A stretch of 64,000 nucleotides of DNA. Origin: Nitrospina sp. (lineage in GTDB: Bacteria; Nitrospinota; Nitrospinia; Nitrospinales; JACRGP01). The stretch covers positions 124,001-188,000 of the forward strand of contig JACAVV010000008.1 of the NCBI GenBank assembly GCA_024648695.1, read 5' to 3'. Positions 28,701-38,215 of this stretch are shown here, piece by piece. How positions within the stretch are numbered: position 1 is the first letter of the stretch; the number at the start of each line of letters is the position of its first letter. The notes beneath the pieces were generated by a model that saw nothing but the letters and a program-made list of their open reading frames with translations, ran no database searches and was not told the DNA's origin. A program made the translations under genes and the position numbers.

Positions 28701-28929
28701 TCCCATCATGGCAGGGGGAGGCACCGGATCCGAGGTGATGAAACGTATTGCGGCTCCCATGTTTGGAGGCATGATTTCCGCTACAATATTATGCCTTATA
28801 GTACTCCCAGCGGTTTATGCAATGGTTTTACAATATCGATGGAGATTAACTCATCGGATGTCCTTTCGAAAGCTGAAAGAACTAAATGATAAACATCAAT
28901 TGATAGGAAAGGAAAAAGCGCACGTATGA
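25744..28929 (+). CDS. cusA: Copper/silver RND efflux pump CusA-like
   Basis: 1061 residues from the ATG at 25744, which has an AAGGA site. The heavy-metal RND family is shown by DAIPDLSDVQVIIFTEYPGQ, the twelve membrane segments and the two large periplasmic loops. The three methionine positions of CusA are present in their contexts: EGDILYMPTTLPG, DPAPLSMIETT and NRIDMLSTGIKTPVGIKI. This argues for monovalent copper/silver over zinc, cobalt or cadmium. The last four bases overlap the next gene. Confidence 0.92.
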   Translation: MISKIIALSLKNRMVVLLGALFIIGTGVFVIHNTSLDAIPDLSDVQVIIFTEYPGQAPQIIEDQVTYPLSTAMLSVPFAKTVRAYSFFGTSFVYIIFEEGTDLYWARSRVLEQLNFVSSRLPQGVVPTLGPDATGVGWIYEYALIDKTGRHDLSELRSIQDWYLRYELQTVPGVAEVASLGGYVKQYQVEVDPNKLAAFNIPLHKIVHAIKRSNNDVGGRLLEMSETEYMIRGRGYIQGVEDIRGIPVDVDSKGTPILIRDIARVSLGPELRRGIAELNGEGEVVGGIVIQRFGENALEVIRKVKSRIDELRPGLPEGVEIVPVYDRSQLIQKAVNNLEEKLIEEGVVVSVICILFLLHFRSALVAIISIPMSILIAFIIMYFQGLNANIMSLGGIAIAIGAMIDGSIVMIENTHRRMEKYRGLKNHWQIIYESASEVGPSLFFSLLIITVSFLPVFTLEAQEGRLFSPLAFTKTWSMAASAFLAITLVPVLMGYLIRGRTLPERWNPFNQLLTWVFRPLIWISLRLKLLVLVLALCILAITWVPLMQLGSEFMPPLNEGDILYMPTTLPGISITKAKELLQQTDKIIKTFPEVEIVFGKIGRADTATDPAPLSMIETTITLKPVEQWRSGLTLEGLIQKMDDAIRIPGLTNTWTLPIKNRIDMLSTGIKTPVGIKIAGEDLNVLENLGKQVESIIRKVPGTQSVFSERVVGGNYFDFEIDRREAARYGLTTGDVQDVIQTAIGGMNISQTVEGLERYPINLRYSRDWRDNINHLRRVLISTPRGEHIPLAQVASIVIKKGPPVIKSENSRLNAWIYIDIRDIDVGSYVERARRVLAEKLQLPAGYSLTWSGQYEYMERAREKLKVVAPVTLLLIILLLYFNFKSTTECLLVMLSLPFALVGGVWVLYYLEYELSVAVAVGFIALAGVASEIGVLVLLYIKQEYQKDLREGRLANGKDVLRAVLNGASGRIRPVMMTVISTVGGLYPIMAGGGTGSEVMKRIAAPMFGGMISATILCLIVLPAVYAMVLQYRWRLTHRMSFRKLKELNDKHQLIGKEKAHV

Positions 28930-29525
28930 TATCCCCTCCAACTAAAGTTTTCCGTTTTCTGGTCTGTTTGGTTTTATTTTTTGGAGTATTTATATGGGGA
29001 CTCCCCATGGGTGATGCCCATATTCTCCAGGAAGAAGAGGTGCGTAGCAAAGTATATTTAACAGAAGACCAGGCATTGCAGAAGGTTTTTTCAGATTACG
29101 ATCAGGTTGTTGTTGAAAATAAATGGCTCAGCAGGCAACAAAAAAAGGCCATTCAGCAATCCACCGGAATGGCGGTTCAAAAAAAGCGTTTGAAATTTTA
29201 TGTTGGCGTGAAAAACGGAAATAAAAAGCACTGGGCGTTGTTTGATGAAATTTCTCAACCGGCTCATCATCCGATCAAGATCCATTACATGGTGGTTTTT
29301 GAAAACGATGGACGTGTAAGAGAGGTCCGTATCCTTGAGTTTTTGGGTTTGCAAAGGACTGAGATAGTTTCGGATTCATTTTTAAAACAATTTCAGGGCT
29401 TGAGTATGGATACGGGGTTTTCAACCGTTCAATCCCGACAGGGGAAAACCGCCTCCGTCCAGGCGCTGGTTCAGGGGGTCCATCAATTGGCGGCTGTCTA
29501 TAACGCCGTCTATAAAAATCCTTGA
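28926..29525 (+). CDS. Secreted FMN-binding-like domain protein in the cus operon
   Basis: 199 residues. A signal peptide (about 10-32) is followed by a domain with YMVVFENDGRVREVRILEFL and a C-terminal SRQGKTASVQALVQGVHQLA. These have the shape of the FMN-binding domain of RnfG/NqrC-like proteins, where the Thr of an SGAT-like motif carries FMN. Here the motif is degenerate (GKTAS). The ATG overlaps the cusA stop (ATGA). A redox role at the cus system, for example on copper or cysteine thiols, is inference. Confidence 0.55.
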   Translation: MISPPTKVFRFLVCLVLFFGVFIWGLPMGDAHILQEEEVRSKVYLTEDQALQKVFSDYDQVVVENKWLSRQQKKAIQQSTGMAVQKKRLKFYVGVKNGNKKHWALFDEISQPAHHPIKIHYMVVFENDGRVREVRILEFLGLQRTEIVSDSFLKQFQGLSMDTGFSTVQSRQGKTASVQALVQGVHQLAAVYNAVYKNP

Positions 29526-29534
29526 AATGGAATT

Positions 29535-29556
29535 TTAATCCCACCAGTGGGTTTAA
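29535..29556. repeat. Hairpin after the cus operon
   Basis: TTAATCCCAC (29535-29544) and GTGGGTTTAA (29547-29556) pair with one mismatch around a two-base loop. There is no T run after it, so it may stabilise the 3' end or act as a weak terminator between the convergent units. Confidence 0.4.
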
Positions 29557-29626
29557 TTCCCAGAGGCCTGCCACGTGGTTTCAATATTTGTTCTAAGGAT
29601 ACACCGTCCGCTTGCGGCAGTGTCGT

Positions 29627-30463
29627 TCATTCAGCTTTAACAACTCTGCGTATAAACCGATCCAAAGCCTGAAAGTAGGAAGGGCCTCCAACATTATAGG
29701 TGTCGTTGTGATCGGCGCTTTTGATGTCGTAAAAGGATTTGGGTTCTCTGGCGGAATGGAACAGCTTCCTTCCCAGTTCATAGGGAACGATAGTGTCCTG
29801 AGTCCCGTGCAAAAACAGTTTTGGGACGGTTACGTTTTTGATGGCTTCAAGCGAGTCGAATTTGCTTCTTATCAATTTACCCACGGGCAAAAAGGGAAAC
29901 ATGATTCCTGCCATGTCCTGGGCGGATGTAAAGGTGGATTCCAGGATCAGTCCCGCGGCTTCATTTTTGGCGGCTACTTGAATAGCAAACACGCCTCCCA
30001 GAGACCTGCCGAACAGGACCAGCGTTTTGGGGTCGATGTTTTTCTCCTTAACGATCACCTCATACGCCGCTTGCGAATCCAGGGACAGGCCTTGTTCTCC
30101 AGGCCGACCCTCACTTCTTCCGTAACCACGGTAATCGAAGATGAAAATATTTATTGAAAGCTTTTGCAGTCTGGCGATGTTATCTATCCGGTGAGTAATA
30201 TTCCCCGCATTGCCGTGAAACCAGAGCAGGGTGGCCACGGCTTTGTTGTGAGGTATCCACCAGCCATGCAGGCGGACACCGTCTTTTGCTTTAAAGTAGA
30301 CATCCTCAGCAGACAGTCCGTATTCATTGGAATGCCAATATCCTTCCGGATATTTTAAAGGAAAATATATAAGCTTACGCTCGCAGGCGGCCACCAGAAG
30401 AAGAAATAAAAGGACCGCCAGCAATCCATATCCCAAGATGCTTAAAATGGGTTTCCCTTTCAC
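29627..30463 (-). CDS. Membrane-anchored alpha/beta hydrolase
   Basis: 278 residues. An N-terminal helix (LAVLLFLLLVAACERK) is a membrane anchor or, given VAAC, a possible lipoprotein signal. The hydrolase core has the oxyanion HGNAGN, nucleophile GRSLGG, the Asp in HGTQDTIVP and the His in ADHNDT, a full Ser-Asp-His triad. The DYRGYGRSEGRPGE run is typical of the ABHD17/BEM46-like group. The substrate is unknown. It follows slipin by 33 bases on the same strand. Confidence 0.82.
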   Translation of the reverse strand: MKGKPILSILGYGLLAVLLFLLLVAACERKLIYFPLKYPEGYWHSNEYGLSAEDVYFKAKDGVRLHGWWIPHNKAVATLLWFHGNAGNITHRIDNIARLQKLSINIFIFDYRGYGRSEGRPGEQGLSLDSQAAYEVIVKEKNIDPKTLVLFGRSLGGVFAIQVAAKNEAAGLILESTFTSAQDMAGIMFPFLPVGKLIRSKFDSLEAIKNVTVPKLFLHGTQDTIVPYELGRKLFHSAREPKSFYDIKSADHNDTYNVGGPSYFQALDRFIRRVVKAE

Positions 30464-30496
30464 TGAGGCTTGGAAATTATTGAATATCGTTTAAAA

Positions 30497-31258
30497 TCAG
30501 CTTTCACCTGATTGCTTCTTCTTCAATCCATCCATAAATGGAGTGAACAATTCGATGGGGACCGGAAAGAAGGTGGTGGTGTTTTTGTCCACCGAAATAT
30601 CCTGTAATGTTTGCAGGAAGCGAAGTTGCAGAGCCGGTGGATGAGCGCCGATGACATCTGCCGCTTCCCCTATTTTTTCCGACGCTTCGAATTCTCCCAA
30701 GGCGTGAATGATTTTGGCGCGCCGTTCCCTTTCCGCTTCCGCCTGTTTGGCAAGGGCACGTTGCATTTCCTGTGGCAGGTCGACGTTTTTCACTTCCACG
30801 TTCGCGACCTTGACGCCCCAGGGTTCGGTTTGTTCGTCGATGACCCGTTGCAGATGATTGTTGATTTCTTCACGGTTCGAAAGCAGGTCGTCAAGTTGGC
30901 TTTGACCCAGAATACTGCGAAGCGTGGTTTGAGAAAGTTGCGACGTTGCGTAGAGGTAATCCTCGACCTCCAATATCGCTTTTTGGGGATCCAGAACTCG
31001 GAAATAAAGCACGGCATTTACTTTTACCGTGACGTTATCCCTGGTCACAATATCCTGCGGAGGCACGTCCATGACGACGGTTCGTAAACTCACCTTTACC
31101 ATCTTCTGAAATCCGGGGACCACGATAATGAGTCCGGGCCCCTTGATCTTGTAAAACTTCCCTAATAAAAAGATGACGCCCCGTTCGTATTCCCGCAGAA
31201 CCTTGAATGCACTAAAAATCAGACCCAGTAAAATTATAATAATTCCTATGAGTTCCAT
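30497..31258 (-). CDS. Slipin (stomatin-like SPFH protein)
   Basis: 253 residues. An N-terminal membrane hairpin (about 3-18) and [14 protein letters not shown] lead into the SPFH domain ([37 protein letters not shown]). A coiled coil ([20 protein letters not shown]) and a C-terminal hydrophobic-rich tail follow. It matches the p-stomatin/PH1511 type that pairs with NfeD. The gene starts 4 bases after the nfeD stop. Confidence 0.93.
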   Translation of the reverse strand: MELIGIIIILLGLIFSAFKVLREYERGVIFLLGKFYKIKGPGLIIVVPGFQKMVKVSLRTVVMDVPPQDIVTRDNVTVKVNAVLYFRVLDPQKAILEVEDYLYATSQLSQTTLRSILGQSQLDDLLSNREEINNHLQRVIDEQTEPWGVKVANVEVKNVDLPQEMQRALAKQAEAERERRAKIIHALGEFEASEKIGEAADVIGAHPPALQLRFLQTLQDISVDKNTTTFFPVPIELFTPFMDGLKKKQSGES

Positions 31259-31262
31259 GGGA

Positions 31263-32561
31263 TCACTCCTTTTCAGCTTGTTTAACGGTTACCGTTAACC
31301 CGTTTATTTTTTCGATAACCACTTTGGTGCCACTGGGGAGAACGTTATCGCTTTGAGCCCTCCAAAGTTCTCCGTGAACAAGGACCGTGCCTTCCGGATC
31401 GAGGTCCGATTTGACCACTCCCGAAGCGCCGATCATGGCGTCCTCTCCTGTGACTGGTTTTTGCTGTTTCATTTTCCCGGCAAAATAGATTCCGCCAACC
31501 GCCACGAGGGCGGACATGAAAACGGTTGGAAACACCACCAGTTTGGATAACTGCATGGCGGGGTCTTCACTGTCGATCAGCATCAACGATCCCAGCAAAA
31601 GTGAAATGGCCGCTCCCACGGAGAGCAGGCCGTAACTCATCACATTGATTTCTGCGATGAACAGAATGGTTCCCAAAACGATCAGCAGAAGCCCTGCATA
31701 ATTAATGGGTAATGCCTGCATGGCGTAAAGGGCTAATATGAGACTGATGCCACCCACCACGCCCGGTAGGATCAGGCCCGGATTGGACAGCTCAAAATAG
31801 AGACCCACCAGACCGATCATGAGAAGCAGGTAAGCCACATTGGGATTGGAAATGAGATCCAGAATTTCCTGACGCGGGTTCATTGGATGCACAACCACAG
31901 GCTTGCCGGCAGTTTTTAAAGTGAGGGTGCGTTGATTGAACTGAATTTTTCTGCCATCCACAGCGAGAATGAGTGCATCCAGATTGGCGGCGATCAAATC
32001 GATCACTCCAAGATTTTTCGCTTCTTGGGCAGAAATGGAATAACTTTTGCGGACGGACATCTCCGCCCAGTGGGCATTGCGCCCCCGCATTTCCGCCAGT
32101 GAACGGATATAGGCGGAAGCATCGTTGAGCACCTTTTCTTCCATGGTGCTGGGACCCTCTTTTTCTCCTTCGCCGGGAGATAACATGTTGACCGGATGCG
32201 CCGCGCCGATATTGGTGCCGGGTGCCATGGCGGCGATGTGTGAGGCGATGGTTATAAAGGTACCTGCAGAAGCGGCGCGTGATCCGCTTGGGTTGACAAA
32301 GCTTGCGACCGGGATGTCCGAGCTTTGAATGGCTTTGATGATCTGTCGCATCGAGGTGTCCAGTCCGCCCGGTGTGTCCATGGAAATAATGACCATAGTT
32401 TCCCGGTTGAGGTTGGCTTGCTGGATTTCTTCTTCAACGTATTCCGCAACGATGGGGTTTATGGCGCCATTGATATTCAGGACCACAATGTTTTCCTGTG
32501 CCGCGCTGGAAAGCGGAATACAATAGAGCAGTGAAATTACAGCGGTAATAAAAATTTTCAT
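31263..32561 (-). CDS. NfeD membrane protease (ClpP-class)
   Basis: About 432 residues from the ATG at 32561; the open frame extends to a TTG at 32585. Signal peptide first. A ClpP-like serine protease domain follows, with [14 protein letters not shown] (nucleophile Ser) and [20 protein letters not shown] (Lys side of a Ser-Lys dyad). Several membrane helices come next, and then a C-terminal OB-fold NfeD domain ([20 protein letters not shown]). In archaea this protease cleaves the C-terminal region of its partner stomatin; the same pairing is present here. Confidence 0.9.
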   Translation of the reverse strand: MKIFITAVISLLYCIPLSSAAQENIVVLNINGAINPIVAEYVEEEIQQANLNRETMVIISMDTPGGLDTSMRQIIKAIQSSDIPVASFVNPSGSRAASAGTFITIASHIAAMAPGTNIGAAHPVNMLSPGEGEKEGPSTMEEKVLNDASAYIRSLAEMRGRNAHWAEMSVRKSYSISAQEAKNLGVIDLIAANLDALILAVDGRKIQFNQRTLTLKTAGKPVVVHPMNPRQEILDLISNPNVAYLLLMIGLVGLYFELSNPGLILPGVVGGISLILALYAMQALPINYAGLLLIVLGTILFIAEINVMSYGLLSVGAAISLLLGSLMLIDSEDPAMQLSKLVVFPTVFMSALVAVGGIYFAGKMKQQKPVTGEDAMIGASGVVKSDLDPEGTVLVHGELWRAQSDNVLPSGTKVVIEKINGLTVTVKQAEKE

Positions 32562-32689
32562 GGATTCAAAGACCGGAAGATTCAATAACTCATAATATCA
32601 TAGTCAAAGACATGAAATTCAGACCATTTTATTTGAGGGCATGACCCTAATTTTGATTCAAAAGAAATTGGTGGTTTTACCATTTGGGT

Positions 32690-33496
32690 TTAACCCGTGA
32701 TGGAAGCGGCCCAACCTCTCACACGCCATTTATAAAACCCGAACAGGGCGAGGGAAAGCGCGAGTATCCCGATTATGTGATTTTTAAGGTTCTTCTCCGA
32801 CCACAAAGCGCCAAACTCAATCCTTCCCTTTACGTCGCTGACATAGTGTTTCATCAACTCGCCATACTCAATGAGTAAATGCACGGGGTATTCTCCATCG
32901 GGCGCTTTATCTTCTCGCGTTACGGGAATCTCGAAAGACTTTTCCTCTCCGCCGCGAATGGTGAATCCCATCATCCCGCGAAATTGTTCGGATAATAATC
33001 CGGGGGGCAATAACAGCATCATCTGAATGTTTTTGAAGGACGATGAATTGTTACGCAGGAGGACTTTTAATATCGATTGCCCACCTTCCATCCGTGTTTC
33101 AATACGACCATCAATCAGGGAATCGACCGGCTCTTTATAGAAGAAGGAATCGGTGTGCAATTGTGTCAGAGTTTCACCCTCTGCACGGTATTGGACCATC
33201 GCAACAATGGGGTAACGCCCGATTCGCAGGACGGGTGGGTGGTCTTTGTTGACCAGGGTCACGCTTTGACCGGGCTTTAATATTGTTGTCGATTTCATCA
33301 TTGCCATGGAATGATGAAAGTGGAACATGGGATGGATATCATTCAGGATTTGTGAGGAATTGTTTTTTATTTGTAGTGCGATCTTCGCCTGGCCTTTGCT
33401 GGAAACCTCGGTTTTCGTAGTAATCGACAGTAACTCATCGGCATTGGCAGGCACTGCCAGTAAAAATACTCCTAAAACAAAGAAAATGGATTTCAC
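32690..33496 (-). CDS. Secreted protein with His/Met-rich patch and C-terminal anchor
   Basis: 268 residues. Signal peptide to about residue 19 (VFLLAVPANA). Two beta-rich, CARDB-like segments follow: IALQIKNNSSQILNDIHPMF and later LKVLLRNNSSSFKNIQMMLL. One membrane helix lies near the C-terminus (IIGILALSLALFGFY). The patch HPMFHFHHSMAMMKST is unusually rich in His and Met and could bind copper. Probably a periplasm-facing protein on the inner membrane. No family recognised. It is upstream of nfeD on the same strand, 128 bases away. Confidence 0.55.
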   Translation of the reverse strand: MKSIFFVLGVFLLAVPANADELLSITTKTEVSSKGQAKIALQIKNNSSQILNDIHPMFHFHHSMAMMKSTTILKPGQSVTLVNKDHPPVLRIGRYPIVAMVQYRAEGETLTQLHTDSFFYKEPVDSLIDGRIETRMEGGQSILKVLLRNNSSSFKNIQMMLLLPPGLLSEQFRGMMGFTIRGGEEKSFEIPVTREDKAPDGEYPVHLLIEYGELMKHYVSDVKGRIEFGALWSEKNLKNHIIGILALSLALFGFYKWRVRGWAASITG

Positions 33497-33716
33497 TTGA
33501 ATTGAACCTTCCCTTGGCGAATGGGTCTTCTGGAGCTTTGTTCATTTTAAATTTTCTCACAATCCCTTGACCGAAACAAGCGCTCTGCAAATCAAGCCAT
33601 TGCCCGATTCAAATAAAGCGAGAATTTGATAGCAGTTGTGCTAAAATCCAGCTTGATTTTTGTTACGCACTAAAAATTATCCATTCACCCTGCCTCATTT
33701 TAACTCCTTCCATTCC

Positions 33717-34610
33717 ATGCCAGATTTTTTTATTGCTCATCGTTCAAAAATAGTAATCGCCTTAAAAATCATTATTGCCATTGATGTGTTCGCCATAGTT
33801 TTGAATTACCTGCACGGCTACCTTCAAATCGATTTGATCATCCCTGCGCCGGGGAAACGCCTCAACAATCCGATTGCTATTTGGATGATTTGCCTTCTCT
33901 TGTTGGGTGTTTTCGATGAAACGTTTCGACAGCGTTGGACCGGCCGCCTGAAACGATGGTTGACCCTGGCTCCTCCGCGTTACTATTTATTCGCGTCATT
34001 GATCGCGTTTGAAATTTTTTTAGAGGCAATGCACCTTATCTTCAAGCATTCCAAACAACATATGTATTGGGATTTGAATCTGGAGCGAGGATACGGGACG
34101 TATTTCTCAACATTTCAACTGTTCCTTTTAACGGTGGTTTTGATCATCATTTATCTGGAGGAAAAGAAAAAAATAACCAATATCGGGGAGCGTGCCGAAT
34201 GGTACATCGCGATCAGCAGTTTTTTCTATTTGGCACTGGATGAAGTGATGGGTATCCATGATCGGGCTGGACGTTACTTTAATCATTGGGTCGACCACAA
34301 TACCTTCCTGTATCATACCGTTCATGTATGGTTGTGGTTTTATGCCCCTTTCATTTTGGCAGCGGTTTACTTTTTATTAAAACTGTTTTTGCGTCTGACC
34401 AAGGACTATGCATTTGCGCGTTGGTCCTTGTTTTCCGGACTGGGCTTATGGGTGTTCAGTATTTTGCTGGAAGCGATTGCCAAAAAGCGCCCCTTGCCGG
34501 GACATATCCTGCAAAGCCTGGAAGAAGGTTCCGAAATGCTGGGAGCCACTCTTTTAATTTTCGGCCTGAGCCTGTATTTAAAGAAAAACTATCCCGTTCA
34601 GAAACCCTGA
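33717..34610 (+). CDS. Multi-pass membrane protein with LDE...H motif
   Basis: About 297 residues from the ATG at 33717; a TTG at 33660 is also in frame. Seven or so hydrophobic helices. Conserved-looking polar residues sit inside or at helix ends: FYLALDEVMGIHDRAG, FLYHTVHVWLWFY and EEGSEMLGATL. The Asp-Glu/His pattern is reminiscent of CREST-type membrane hydrolases such as ceramidases, but this is weak and I do not name a family. It is transcribed alone, divergent from the preceding gene. Confidence 0.55.
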   Translation: MPDFFIAHRSKIVIALKIIIAIDVFAIVLNYLHGYLQIDLIIPAPGKRLNNPIAIWMICLLLLGVFDETFRQRWTGRLKRWLTLAPPRYYLFASLIAFEIFLEAMHLIFKHSKQHMYWDLNLERGYGTYFSTFQLFLLTVVLIIIYLEEKKKITNIGERAEWYIAISSFFYLALDEVMGIHDRAGRYFNHWVDHNTFLYHTVHVWLWFYAPFILAAVYFLLKLFLRLTKDYAFARWSLFSGLGLWVFSILLEAIAKKRPLPGHILQSLEEGSEMLGATLLIFGLSLYLKKNYPVQKP

Positions 34611-34879
34611 ATGTTGTTTCCTGACAGGGTTCTGTTTGCCCCGCATTCACATTTTGTTTAGGTAGTGTTTAACGGCTCAATATGTAATACTATTATTAAA
34701 AGCCTTTGGAGTGAAACCCGACTGCCTGAAACAAACAACCGTTGGGTCGCCTGGTGAAGAATAATGTAGAAAGCCCCTGTAAGTTTTAAATATTTATTCT
34801 TATGGCGGTAGTTAGCTAAACTGATTTGTGAGTCGAGAAATTAGTAATTGTTGACGACCGTTATTTTGATTTCCTTGTC
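34611..34879. other. 269-bp gap with possible RNA structure
   Basis: No reading frame of note. CCCGAC (34717-34722) can pair with GTTGGG (34741-34746) using one G-U pair, and the surrounding 34690-34800 is richer in paired-looking stretches than its flanks. It does not match any riboswitch I know. It could be the leader of the large operon that follows. Confidence 0.3.
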
Positions 34880-37800
34880 ATGAATCCATCCACCCAAATC
34901 GAAAACTTTCTGGAATCCGTTAGAAAAAAACGGTTTCGTTTTTTTTGCTTGAACGGCGTTTATCTGCTGTTCATTGTTCTTGGTTTGTGTGCCGTTGTGG
35001 GAAATGGGTTGTTATACCTGTTTGCTTCCGCCCGGGATTACTGGATTCCCTTCGTCCTGCTGTGTTCTCTGCCTTTGGTATACATTTTTTTTACTTATTT
35101 TATTCGCGGAAGCTTTGCAAGCTTTGGTCAGGACGATGCGGCCCTATTGGTGGAACAGCATTATCCGAGTCTGAATAACAGTCTTATCAACTCCTCTCAA
35201 TTGAAGGGGGCTCTGGAAAACCCTGAAATCCATTCAGGAACATCGATCGAATTTGTTGAAGAATTACTGCGGCGAACGGAACAACAGATTAAAACTATTT
35301 CTATAGATACGCTATGGAACTTTAAGTCCCTCGCCAAAACCAGAAATACGTTGTTGACCCTGATCGCAACCATTGCCTTGGTTTCCTTTACGGTTCCCAA
35401 CTTTTGGGGCGAGGGTTTTAAAAACCTTACCGCGCCTCCTGCGGGGGAACTAATGGCCCAGGGAGAATCTGCCGGTACCGCCCTTCAACCCGGGACTGCG
35501 CAGGAGATGGATTTTGTAATAAGTTCTATTGATTTAACCTTTCATTATCCCGCTTATACTGGGCTTCCGAGTCAAACCGTTTCCGATTCCGATGGCAGGG
35601 TGAACGTTCTTCCCGGGACTCAGGTGAAGGTGCAGGCCCAAATTGATCCCCCTGTTGATCTGGCACGCCTGGTGTTCAATAAGGAATACCGATTGGCTAT
35701 GGACTCCCTGCGTCCCTCCTTGATGGCCGGGGAATTTATCGCGCGGCAACCGGGGGTGTACCAGTTCGAGGTGGAAACCCGTGGCGAAACGATTTTGCTG
35801 GAAAAAGAGTATCCCGTTACTCTAAGCCAGGATGGAGTTCCCCGGGTAGTGTTGTTCGTGGCCAATCCCAAACCGGTTTATTATGAAAGTGACACCATCA
35901 ATTTCTCCTACGAGAGCCACGACGACTTTGGCGTGTCCTCTATCTCTCTGGTGGCTTATGTGAATGGGCAGGAATCGCGCATTCCCATCAAAAAAGTCAA
36001 GAACCGGGAAACGGAAATCAAAGATAGTTATAAATGGTCACTGGCCACCATGAATCTTGGGCCCGGCGACCAGGTGGAATATTTTCTGGAAATAAAAGAC
36101 AACGACAATATTCTGGGTCCCAACACAGGACAGTCCGAAACTTTCACCTTCACCATTTTTGATACCCAGCAGGAACGGGAAGATTTGATCGCCTTGCAGG
36201 ACGATATGATAGAAAAAATGATCACACTGCTCTCGAAAAGCCTGTTGGGAACACGTTTGTATGAGACGGATGAAACGCCGAACATCATTCGTGTTCGAAG
36301 GTTTCTTTCGGAGAGTACCGATCAATTGATCGAGATCATTGGCTTGGCTCAGCATATTCAGGACCGCGCGAAATCGATTCCTACCTTTCCCACTTCGTAT
36401 TTGAATCTGCTGAAAAATATTATCAATGGTTTGAACCAGATTCGCGAACAGCAAATCAAATCGATGAAAACGTTGTCCGGTCCCAGTGGCCAGTCGACCC
36501 GTATCAGTGTTCGCTATCCATCTATCGGACCGGTCAACGATAAATTGATCCGGCATTTGGAACAAGATCTGCTGTTTTTGATCAAGATCACCAATCGGCA
36601 AAAGATGGATCAGGTGATGGATTTAAAATCGGATTTGATGGAGATGGCAGAATCCTTAAAAGAACAGTTTGAGAAAATGAAGGAACAAAAGGAAGCCGGA
36701 GTGACTCCCGAGTTTCAGGCTCAGATTGAAATGCTCAAACAAACTCTTCAAAAACTGATGGAACAGTTGGCCAGTCAAACGCAGTCGCTTCCGGATGAAT
36801 TCCTCAATTCGCAAGCTGTTAAAAATCTCGATCTGGAAAAATTCAACCCTGCTTTCGATAAACTGATGGAGTTGGCTAAAAACGGTAAAATCGATGAGGC
36901 TTTGGAAGAACTGCAACGCATGATGGATGATTTGCAGACCCTGGCCAACGAGCTCAATCAGGCTAACGAGAATATGGAGGATTTGATAGACACCAAATTG
37001 ATGGAGATGATCGATGACACCCTGGAGGATTTGGATAAGCTTGAATCAGGCCAATCCGAGTTGTTAAACGAAACGTCTGAAATCAATCAATCCTTGCGCA
37101 AAGCTCAATCCGAGATGTTTGAAGATCCTCTTGAAAAATTCTTTGAGGAATTGATTGCCGATGTCAAAGAAGTTGAAGACATTCTGGATGGGGACAAGAG
37201 TTTTATTGAATCGCATATGATCATCGAAAAGTTCGATAAGCTGTTGGAGCAGGAAGCCGAAATCAGCCGCGAAGTCCAGGAACTCAGCCAGAAGTCGATC
37301 GACTCTGAAGAGGAGGTTAGCCGGCAAGCGCGATTTCAGGAATTGAATGAGGCCCGAAAAAAATTATCGCATATTCATTCTGCGAAAGATGCTCTCAGGG
37401 TAAACACGGTGGATCGTTTTCGAAAAGGCATGCCGCAATTGTTTGAAAAATACGAAAGGCTGGAGGAGTTGGCCGAGTTGAACGATTTACTTGAGTTTAA
37501 CGTTTTGTTCAAAAACACCTTTCCCGATATTTTGAGGTGGAGCAACAATCTCAGGATGTCACCGGATGTTCGTGAAGATATTGGAGAGCGACTGGAAAAA
37601 GACCTGCTCGATATCACTGCAATCAATAGCAGGATTTCTTCCAAACTTGGAAGCCTGAACCAGAAAATGCAAAAAGATTTTCAGGCACTGATTGATCAGA
37701 AAACCGGTGAAAAGCTTGATCAAATGGCGGAGCAACAACAACAATTGCGGCAAAAGTCGGATGAGGTTGCGCAAATGCTTTCTGAAATGAATCAAAGAAA

Positions 37801-38215
37801 CCCGATGATAAGCCCCGGTCTGGGTTCCCAAATGAGAGGGACGGGCCGGACGATGGGGAATGCCCGGCATCACCTGAAAAAGCACGATGTACCCAATAGC
37901 GTTCAATCGGAAAACAGGGCGCTCAAGCAAATAAAGGATATGAAAGATCAGTTGAACCAACTCAAGAATTCCAATAATGCCGAAGGCCAGCAAAAAGGGC
38001 AGAAAAATGTTCTTAAGCTCGGTACGGGTGGTTCGCGTGATCCCCGCCGTGGCGGCTCGCTCAGGATGCAGAGGGAGCGGGTGAATCTTCCTTCCGAAGA
38101 CCAGTTCAAAGTTCCCGGCGAATTCCGCGAAGAAATTCTGGAAGCTATGAAGAATCAGTACCCGTCCAAATACAAACGCTTCATTTCTGAATATTACAAG
38201 GAACTGGTTAAATGA
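34880..38215 (+). CDS. Large DUF4175-like membrane and coiled-coil protein
   Basis: 1111 residues. Two membrane helices near the N-terminus (about 22-47 and 52-75) and a third near 155-172. A beta-rich extracytoplasmic region follows (about 200-420, including VYQFEVETRGETILLEKEYP), and then about 600 residues of charged helix and coiled coil (LEQLQRMMDDLQ-like repeats). The C-terminus ends YPSKYKRFISEYYKELV. This is the DUF4175 arrangement, of unknown function. The stop overlaps the next gene by 4 bases, and MoxR follows, so it is probably part of a MoxR-associated membrane complex. Confidence 0.7.
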   Translation: MNPSTQIENFLESVRKKRFRFFCLNGVYLLFIVLGLCAVVGNGLLYLFASARDYWIPFVLLCSLPLVYIFFTYFIRGSFASFGQDDAALLVEQHYPSLNNSLINSSQLKGALENPEIHSGTSIEFVEELLRRTEQQIKTISIDTLWNFKSLAKTRNTLLTLIATIALVSFTVPNFWGEGFKNLTAPPAGELMAQGESAGTALQPGTAQEMDFVISSIDLTFHYPAYTGLPSQTVSDSDGRVNVLPGTQVKVQAQIDPPVDLARLVFNKEYRLAMDSLRPSLMAGEFIARQPGVYQFEVETRGETILLEKEYPVTLSQDGVPRVVLFVANPKPVYYESDTINFSYESHDDFGVSSISLVAYVNGQESRIPIKKVKNRETEIKDSYKWSLATMNLGPGDQVEYFLEIKDNDNILGPNTGQSETFTFTIFDTQQEREDLIALQDDMIEKMITLLSKSLLGTRLYETDETPNIIRVRRFLSESTDQLIEIIGLAQHIQDRAKSIPTFPTSYLNLLKNIINGLNQIREQQIKSMKTLSGPSGQSTRISVRYPSIGPVNDKLIRHLEQDLLFLIKITNRQKMDQVMDLKSDLMEMAESLKEQFEKMKEQKEAGVTPEFQAQIEMLKQTLQKLMEQLASQTQSLPDEFLNSQAVKNLDLEKFNPAFDKLMELAKNGKIDEALEELQRMMDDLQTLANELNQANENMEDLIDTKLMEMIDDTLEDLDKLESGQSELLNETSEINQSLRKAQSEMFEDPLEKFFEELIADVKEVEDILDGDKSFIESHMIIEKFDKLLEQEAEISREVQELSQKSIDSEEEVSRQARFQELNEARKKLSHIHSAKDALRVNTVDRFRKGMPQLFEKYERLEELAELNDLLEFNVLFKNTFPDILRWSNNLRMSPDVREDIGERLEKDLLDITAINSRISSKLGSLNQKMQKDFQALIDQKTGEKLDQMAEQQQQLRQKSDEVAQMLSEMNQRNPMISPGLGSQMRGTGRTMGNARHHLKKHDVPNSVQSENRALKQIKDMKDQLNQLKNSNNAEGQQKGQKNVLKLGTGGSRDPRRGGSLRMQRERVNLPSEDQFKVPGEFREEILEAMKNQYPSKYKRFISEYYKELVK

